Positions 5,390-9,337 of a stretch of 9,337 nucleotides of DNA are shown here, piece after piece. The notes below the pieces were generated by a model, which saw only the letters and a list, made by a program, of their open reading frames with translations, ran no database searches and had not been told where the DNA came from. Source of the stretch: CAZAQS01 sp964486825. GTDB lineage: Bacteria; Chloroflexota; Anaerolineae; Anaerolineales; UBA4823. The position numbers and the translations under genes were made by a program. The stretch covers positions 1 to 9,337 of the forward strand of contig CAZAQS010000192.1 of NCBI GenBank assembly GCA_964486825.1, read 5' to 3'. Positions within the stretch are counted from its first letter, which is position 1. Each line of letters starts with the position of its first letter.

Positions 5390-7108
5390 ATGAGTGGTGT
5401 ACAGATAAAAAAGACCTCAGGTTCAGTGGGTACTTTCGGTCGCCGCCTGTCCAGGTTGAAACAACAGCCCTTGATTATCGGTACCCTTCTGATTTTGCTC
5501 CTGATCCTGATTACATTCATCCTATACCCGATCTACCAGATCATGTTCGAGAGTTTCCGCTTTGAAGGTAGACTCTCTCTAGGAAACTACCAGCGCTTTT
5601 TCACCAGCCGCTATTTTCTCCATACGCTCTATAATACGCTTACGATCAGTTTCCTGGCCACCCTGGGGGCGGTTTTGCTCGGGTTTATTTTCGCCTTTGG
5701 CGTCACCCGAACGTCGATGCCGGGTAAAAAGTTCTTCATGCTGGTCTCTATCCTCCCACTGATCACGCCGCCTTTCTTTGCCGCTTTTGCCTTCATCCTA
5801 CTTCTCGGAAGGCAAGGGCTCTTCAATCAAGTTTTGTATAGCCTGTTTGGGATTCGTTGGATCATCTATGGCTGGCACGGCGTCATCCTGGCGCAAGTGA
5901 TTACCCTGTTTCCGATTGCATTCCTGAACCTCACCGCCGCTTTGAGCAGCATCGATCCGCGGCTTGAAGAGGCAGCGGAAGACCTGGGGGGTAGTTTTTG
6001 GTACGTTATGCGCAAGGTAACCCTACCCCTGCTTACACCGGCCTTCTTCAGCTCGGCCCTGTTGATCCTGATGTTCAACCTGAGTGCATTCGGTATTCCG
6101 GCGATCTTAGCCGGGAACAACCTCTTCTGGAGAGATGCGAGTATGCTGGCGCCGGAGGCCTTCTTCCAGATCCTTGGCTTCTTTAACTGGGGTATGGGGG
6201 CTACCCTGGCAGTCATCCTGCTGATCCCCAGCCTATTGCTGTTTATCTTTCAGGGCTGGTATATTCCCCGGCGTTCCTATATCACCGTGAGCGGTATCCC
6301 GACCGCCTTTGCTTCCCGCCCGTCGCCCCGCTCGGCCCAACTGGTCATCTTTCTCATCTGCACTGTAACCGCCCTGCTGGTCTTAAGCCTGTACGTGGTC
6401 ATTTTCGCGGGCGCGGTGACCCAGACCTGGGGAGTCAACTACGCCCTGACCGACCGGCATATCAACCTGATGTTCAGGGTAGGCAGCGATTCGATCCGCA
6501 ACAGCCTGTTCCTCAGCATCGGCGGAGGGCTGATCGCCGCCAGCCTGGGCGCTCTGATCGCTTTCGTGCTCATGCGTTGGCGTTTTCCAGGCCGGCAAGG
6601 TTTCTCGTTCGTGGCCATGCTTCCGTATGCGTTACCGGGGACAGCAATTGGGCTGGGATTCGCAGCCGGGTTCAACACCGCCCCGCTCTTGCTGACCGGC
6701 ACGTGGATGATCATCCTTGTGGATTACGCAATCCGCCGGATGCCCTTCGGCATCGAGAGTAGTAAATCGGCCCTCTCGCAGATCGATATCAGCCTGGAAG
6801 AGGCGGCTGCAGATATGGGCGCTAACTGGCCGGTCGTCTTCCGGCGCATCACCATGCCGCTGCTGCGCCCTACCTTTGTGGCTGCTTTTGTCTTTTGTTT
6901 TATCAAGTCGATGACCGATATTACCTCGGTGATCTTCCTTGTCTCGCCGCGCTGGAAGGTGATGTCGGTTGATATCTATAACTATATCAGCGCCGGCAGG
7001 ATGGGTGCGGCAGCGTCTATGTCTGCCCTGATGGTTTTACTGATCATCGCTCTGCTGGCTGTGGTGTGGAAGATTAGTGGTTTGGGTTATAAGATCTTCA
7101 AGCTGTAA
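5390..7108 (+). CDS. ABC importer permease, fused two-domain (FbpB/PotBC-like)
   Basis: A 572-aa integral membrane protein forming the channel of the importer. It carries two binding-protein-dependent transport permease domains in one chain: first half about 25-290, second half about 315-565, each with roughly six hydrophobic segments (about 28-47, 80-104, 117-139, 163-186, 219-240, 267-288; then 317-340, 371-395, 406-424, 434-448, 493-512, 545-563). Both halves keep the EAA loop that docks the ATPase: EEAAEDLGGSFWYVMRKVTLP (about 193-213) and EEAAADMGANWPVVFRRITMP (about 470-490). The fused layout is typical of Fbp-type ferric and of some phosphonate and thiamine importers, in which one polypeptide replaces a permease pair. 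Ribosome site AGAGAGG is 6 nt before ATG. G+C is visibly higher than in the enzyme genes to the left. It lies 135 nt after the binding-protein gene, the gap holding two hairpins. Confidence 0.9.
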   Translation: MSGVQIKKTSGSVGTFGRRLSRLKQQPLIIGTLLILLLILITFILYPIYQIMFESFRFEGRLSLGNYQRFFTSRYFLHTLYNTLTISFLATLGAVLLGFIFAFGVTRTSMPGKKFFMLVSILPLITPPFFAAFAFILLLGRQGLFNQVLYSLFGIRWIIYGWHGVILAQVITLFPIAFLNLTAALSSIDPRLEEAAEDLGGSFWYVMRKVTLPLLTPAFFSSALLILMFNLSAFGIPAILAGNNLFWRDASMLAPEAFFQILGFFNWGMGATLAVILLIPSLLLFIFQGWYIPRRSYITVSGIPTAFASRPSPRSAQLVIFLICTVTALLVLSLYVVIFAGAVTQTWGVNYALTDRHINLMFRVGSDSIRNSLFLSIGGGLIAASLGALIAFVLMRWRFPGRQGFSFVAMLPYALPGTAIGLGFAAGFNTAPLLLTGTWMIILVDYAIRRMPFGIESSKSALSQIDISLEEAAADMGANWPVVFRRITMPLLRPTFVAAFVFCFIKSMTDITSVIFLVSPRWKVMSVDIYNYISAGRMGAAASMSALMVLLIIALLAVVWKISGLGYKIFKL

Positions 7109-7161
7109 CATGGTCAGGTAACCAATGAGCTTATTCTTTGATCAATTAATCTGTTTGATTT

Positions 7162-7180
7162 CTCCAGGTCAATTTGGAGG
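7162..7180 (+). promoter_or_regulatory. hairpin covering the ATPase gene ribosome site
   Basis: CTCCA (7162-7166) can pair with TGGAG (7175-7179) over an 8-nt loop, with a further T-G wobble (7161-7180). The right arm contains the Shine-Dalgarno GGAGG (7176-7180), 8 nt before ATG 7189. If formed, it would hide the ribosome site of the ATPase gene. The stem is only 5-6 bp and may be chance. Confidence 0.3.
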
Positions 7181-7188
7181 TCTAAACG

Positions 7189-8283
7189 ATGACGATATTA
7201 GCTGACGTTCAAACCGCGCCGGTACGGTTCGTAGATGTTACCAAGCGCTTTGGAGATCTAACTGCCGTCAATAAGCTGAACCTGGTTGCGGCGCAGGGGA
7301 AGATCACGACCTTGTTAGGCCCATCAGGCTGTGGAAAGACGACTTCTTTACGGATCCTGGCTGGCTTTCATTTGCCAGATGAAGGGGAGGTTTTCGTCGG
7401 AGATGAAAGGATAACCGATCTGCCAGCCTACAGGCGTCCTACCCGGACCGTATTCCAGAACTACGCCCTCTTCCCACATATGAAAGTTTTCGATAATGTG
7501 GCATTTGGCCTGCAGATCCAAAAAGCATCCAGGGCGGAGCAGAGGAAACGGGTGGAAGATGCTCTCCGAGTGGTAGGTCTGGAGGGATTGGGAGATCGCC
7601 AACCTGGCCAGCTCTCTGGAGGCCAGCAGCAGCGCGTAGCATTGGCAAGAGCCCTGGTCACACGCCCAAAGGTATTGCTCCTTGATGAACCGCTTAGCAA
7701 CCTGGATGCCCGCCTGCGATTGACCATGCGGGAGGAAATCCGGCGCCTTCAGCAAAGACTGAAGATTACGGTAGTTTATGTAACTCACGATCAGGAGGAG
7801 GCGCTCAGCCTTTCAGACATCGTGGCGGTCATGAACCTTGGGAACTTGCTCCAGATCGGCACACCATTCGATGTATATGAACGCCCCGCCACCCGGTTTG
7901 TCGCCCAGTTTTTAGGCTTGAGCAACTTTTTAACGGCAGAAATAATCGAATCAAGAGATGATCATGCTACCGTGCGGATATCCGATTACACTGTCGATGT
8001 GCAGACGCGGAAAGCCTACCCGGCAGGAGAGCGTGTGTTGATCTCGGTGAGACCAGAAAACCTTCTGATTACCGCCCCAGACGAGCAGCTGAAGGGCTTG
8101 AAGGGGAAGGTGCTCTCCGCCAGCTATTTAGGCGCTGTGGCTCGCTATCATGTGAAGATCGAAGGTCAGGAGGATGAGATCATCGTTGATGAGCATGCAC
8201 CAATCGGCCAGCGCATCCACCAGGATGGTGAGGATATCCTTATTCAATTGCGCCCTGAACGAGGCTTCATCTTAGAAGAGTAA
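7189..8283 (+). CDS. ABC importer ATP-binding protein (PotA/FbpC-like, with TOBE domain)
   Basis: A 364-aa ATPase that powers the importer from the cytoplasmic face. All nucleotide-binding elements are present: Walker A GPSGCGKT (44-51), Q-loop Q90 in VFQNYALFPH, signature LSGGQ (142-146), Walker B VLLLDEP (162-168), D-loop SNLD (170-173) and switch His H200 in VTHDQEEA. The C-terminal part (about 283-360, starting SVRPENL) is a TOBE-type domain typical of the polyamine/iron/phosphonate/sugar class, where it can have a regulatory role. Length is normal for the class. GGAGG lies 8 nt before ATG. The 80-nt gap after the permease has no clear terminator. With the binding lipoprotein and the fused permease this completes a one-of-each importer; two copies of this subunit would dock on the two EAA loops. 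Confidence 0.93.
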   Translation: MTILADVQTAPVRFVDVTKRFGDLTAVNKLNLVAAQGKITTLLGPSGCGKTTSLRILAGFHLPDEGEVFVGDERITDLPAYRRPTRTVFQNYALFPHMKVFDNVAFGLQIQKASRAEQRKRVEDALRVVGLEGLGDRQPGQLSGGQQQRVALARALVTRPKVLLLDEPLSNLDARLRLTMREEIRRLQQRLKITVVYVTHDQEEALSLSDIVAVMNLGNLLQIGTPFDVYERPATRFVAQFLGLSNFLTAEIIESRDDHATVRISDYTVDVQTRKAYPAGERVLISVRPENLLITAPDEQLKGLKGKVLSASYLGAVARYHVKIEGQEDEIIVDEHAPIGQRIHQDGEDILIQLRPERGFILEE

Positions 8284-8288
8284 AGCTT

Positions 8289-8309
8289 GCCGCCTCTTTT
8301 CCTTGCGGC
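8289..8309 (+). terminator. weak hairpin after the ATPase gene
   Basis: GCCGC (8289-8293) pairs with GCGGC (8305-8309) over an 11-nt loop that is T/C-rich. It sits 6 nt after the ATPase stop codon. There is no T-run on the 3' side, so termination, if any, would be partial and the EamA gene could still be read from the operon. Confidence 0.3.
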
Positions 8310-8340
8310 GCTGTAAACCCTAACCCATGCTTTATAATCA

Positions 8341-9207
8341 ATGAGTAGCCTGGCGCTCGCACTGGTCCTGACCTCCTCTGTCCTACATGCTTTATGGAAC
8401 CTTCTCATGAAGCGGGCGGGGAATAGCACCGGTGTTGTTTTCGTCTGGATGGTTTCTACCCTATCGGGCGTGGTGTATGCACCCATCGCGATCACCGTCC
8501 TGCTCTTGCAAAAACCATCCCTGGGCGTCGAAGAATTCTTCTTTATCGGTGGCAGCGCTGTCCTTCATATCGCGTATCACCTGATGCTTACCCAGGGATA
8601 CCGCATCGGCGACCTCTCGTTGGTATACCCGCTCGCCAGGGGCACCGGGCCAATGCTATCTACGGCGGCAGCCATCATTCTCTTTAAAGAGCAGCCGACC
8701 GTGATCGCTATTGCTGGAACTGTGCTGATCGGCCTGGGGGTGATCGTGATCAGCGGGGGCAAACAGCGACAGAGCGGGCATAATTCTTACCGTTCCATTT
8801 CTTATGCGCTTCTCACAGGCCTCTGCATCGCAATGTATACCTTGTGGGATAAGTATGCCGTTGGAGAGCTGCTGATTTTACCGATTATTTTTACGTGGGT
8901 CTCGAGCCTGTATCGCTCGCTGTTCTTGAGCGCCTTCGCGATTAAGGAAAGGCCTCAAGCGGTCCGGATATGGCGTGAGCACCGCTTTGAAATTTTAGGT
9001 GTGGCTGTGCTCAGCCCACTTTCTTATTTCCTTATCCTGGTAGCATTGGTTTTCTCTCCCGTAAGTTATATCGCACCAGCCAGGGAGCTGAGCATCCTGA
9101 TCGGCGTGGCGCTGGGCTCGCGCCTGCTGCTGGAAGGGGATACGGCGCGCCGTTTGCTGGCTGCCGGCTCGATCATGATGGGGGTCATTTTCCTGGCCGT
9201 AGGGTAA
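8341..9207 (+). CDS. EamA/DMT-family membrane transporter
   Basis: A 288-aa polytopic membrane protein with about ten hydrophobic helices in two repeated halves, the layout of the drug/metabolite transporter superfamily. The first half carries VYPLARGTGPM (95-105), whose counterpart in the second half is SYIAPARELSIL (242-253); the positive link KQRQSGHNSYR (141-151) separates the halves. Substrates of the family vary widely (amino acids, nucleotides, metabolites, drugs), and many are exporters; none can be named here. ATG 8341 is the first possible start, because an in-frame TAA lies at 8335-8337, and it preserves helix 1; no Shine-Dalgarno is visible, unlike every other gene in the cluster. 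It begins 57 nt after the ATPase gene on the same strand, so it may be the last gene of the operon, perhaps moving a product or by-product. That link is only positional. Confidence 0.85.
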   Translation: MSSLALALVLTSSVLHALWNLLMKRAGNSTGVVFVWMVSTLSGVVYAPIAITVLLLQKPSLGVEEFFFIGGSAVLHIAYHLMLTQGYRIGDLSLVYPLARGTGPMLSTAAAIILFKEQPTVIAIAGTVLIGLGVIVISGGKQRQSGHNSYRSISYALLTGLCIAMYTLWDKYAVGELLILPIIFTWVSSLYRSLFLSAFAIKERPQAVRIWREHRFEILGVAVLSPLSYFLILVALVFSPVSYIAPARELSILIGVALGSRLLLEGDTARRLLAAGSIMMGVIFLAVG

Positions 9208-9239
9208 TCCGAATTTGCCATACCGCTTGCATTCGGATT
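9206..9239. terminator. inverted repeat between convergent genes
   Basis: AATCCGAAT (9206-9214) and ATTCGGATT (9231-9239) form a perfect 9-bp inverted repeat with a 16-nt loop. The left arm takes in the last two bases of the EamA stop codon (TAA 9205-9207). It lies between two genes that converge and so could serve as a shared terminator for both, though neither strand shows a strong T-run after it. Confidence 0.5.
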
Positions 9240-9244
9240 GATCA

Positions 9245-9337
9245 CTAAGCGAAGTATTCCTTCATTTCCTGGAGAAAAGGATACGATCCGGGAGATACCT
9301 TCGCCGATGTGATCAGCCTGTCGGGCGACTCGGTGTC
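9245..9337 (-). CDS. 3' end of an unidentified minus-strand gene (5' part outside window)
   Basis: On the minus strand from the right edge there are 30 uninterrupted codons ending in TAG (9247-9245). The peptide contains SPDRLITSAK and PGSYPFLQEM and ends EYFA. The frame is open to the edge, its amino-acid make-up looks protein-like, and it stops just short of the inverted repeat at 9206-9239, as expected for a convergent gene. The fragment is too short to name a family, and I do not recognise it. No plus-strand frame covers this stretch convincingly. Confidence 0.5.
   Translation of the reverse strand, partial: DTESPDRLITSAKVSPGSYPFLQEMKEYFA

Noticed and set aside
8311..8338. CTGTAA-N16-TATAAT as a promoter for the EamA gene
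   Set aside because: The start would fall a few nt after ATG 8341, cutting off the start codon, and the -35 is only 3 of 6 to consensus. The TATAAT itself is noted under findings.

Overview
The window looks like chromosomal DNA from a Gram-positive-like or monoderm-type bacterium, most probably Chloroflexota (Anaerolineae-like). This is inferred from a substrate-binding lipoprotein with a long Pro/Thr/Glu-rich linker after its lipobox, degenerate 'CCACAGATTAC' intergenic repeats, and the mixture of gene families. The assignment is an inference from style, not from a marker gene.

Layout. On the minus strand, a divergent ribose-phosphate pyrophosphokinase (prs, 92-1156) is transcribed away from everything else. 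A 238-nt divergent intergenic region (1157-1394) holds a decayed repeat, a probable prs promoter and an extended -10 promoter for the plus-strand cluster. The plus strand then carries seven collinear features: an RpiR-type HTH-SIS regulator (1395-2228); a PEP mutase/phosphonopyruvate hydrolase family enzyme (2258-3151); a 6PGDH-like NAD dehydrogenase with a DUF1932-type C-terminus (3151-4056); an ABC importer made of a binding lipoprotein (4115-5254), a fused two-domain permease (5390-7108) and an ATPase (7189-8283); and an EamA/DMT family membrane transporter (8341-9207). A 9-bp inverted repeat separates it from the 3' end of a minus-strand gene running off the right edge.

How it may work together. 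The regulator, the two enzymes and the importer are tightly spaced and co-oriented, and look like an inducible uptake-and-metabolism operon. The enzyme at 2258 keeps the residues used by PEP mutase to interconvert phosphonopyruvate and PEP, but no phosphonopyruvate decarboxylase, aminotransferase or other biosynthetic coupling enzyme is present. Instead it is translationally coupled to a hydroxyacid-type dehydrogenase and followed by an importer whose binding protein resembles the phosphonate/organic-anion branch of the Fbp/Pot-type family more than the ferric branch. The most interesting reading is a catabolic one: import of a phosphonate such as phosphonolactate, oxidation to phosphonopyruvate, then isomerisation to PEP (the favoured direction of PEP mutase) or hydrolysis to pyruvate. 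This is a hypothesis from context, and the substrate is not determinable from the sequence alone.

Composition is uneven: a sample of the dehydrogenase gene (3361-3420) is 24/60 G+C while a sample of the permease gene (6541-6600) is 38/60, so the enzyme part and the transporter part may have different histories. No RNA genes, CRISPR arrays, insertion sequences or origins were seen.
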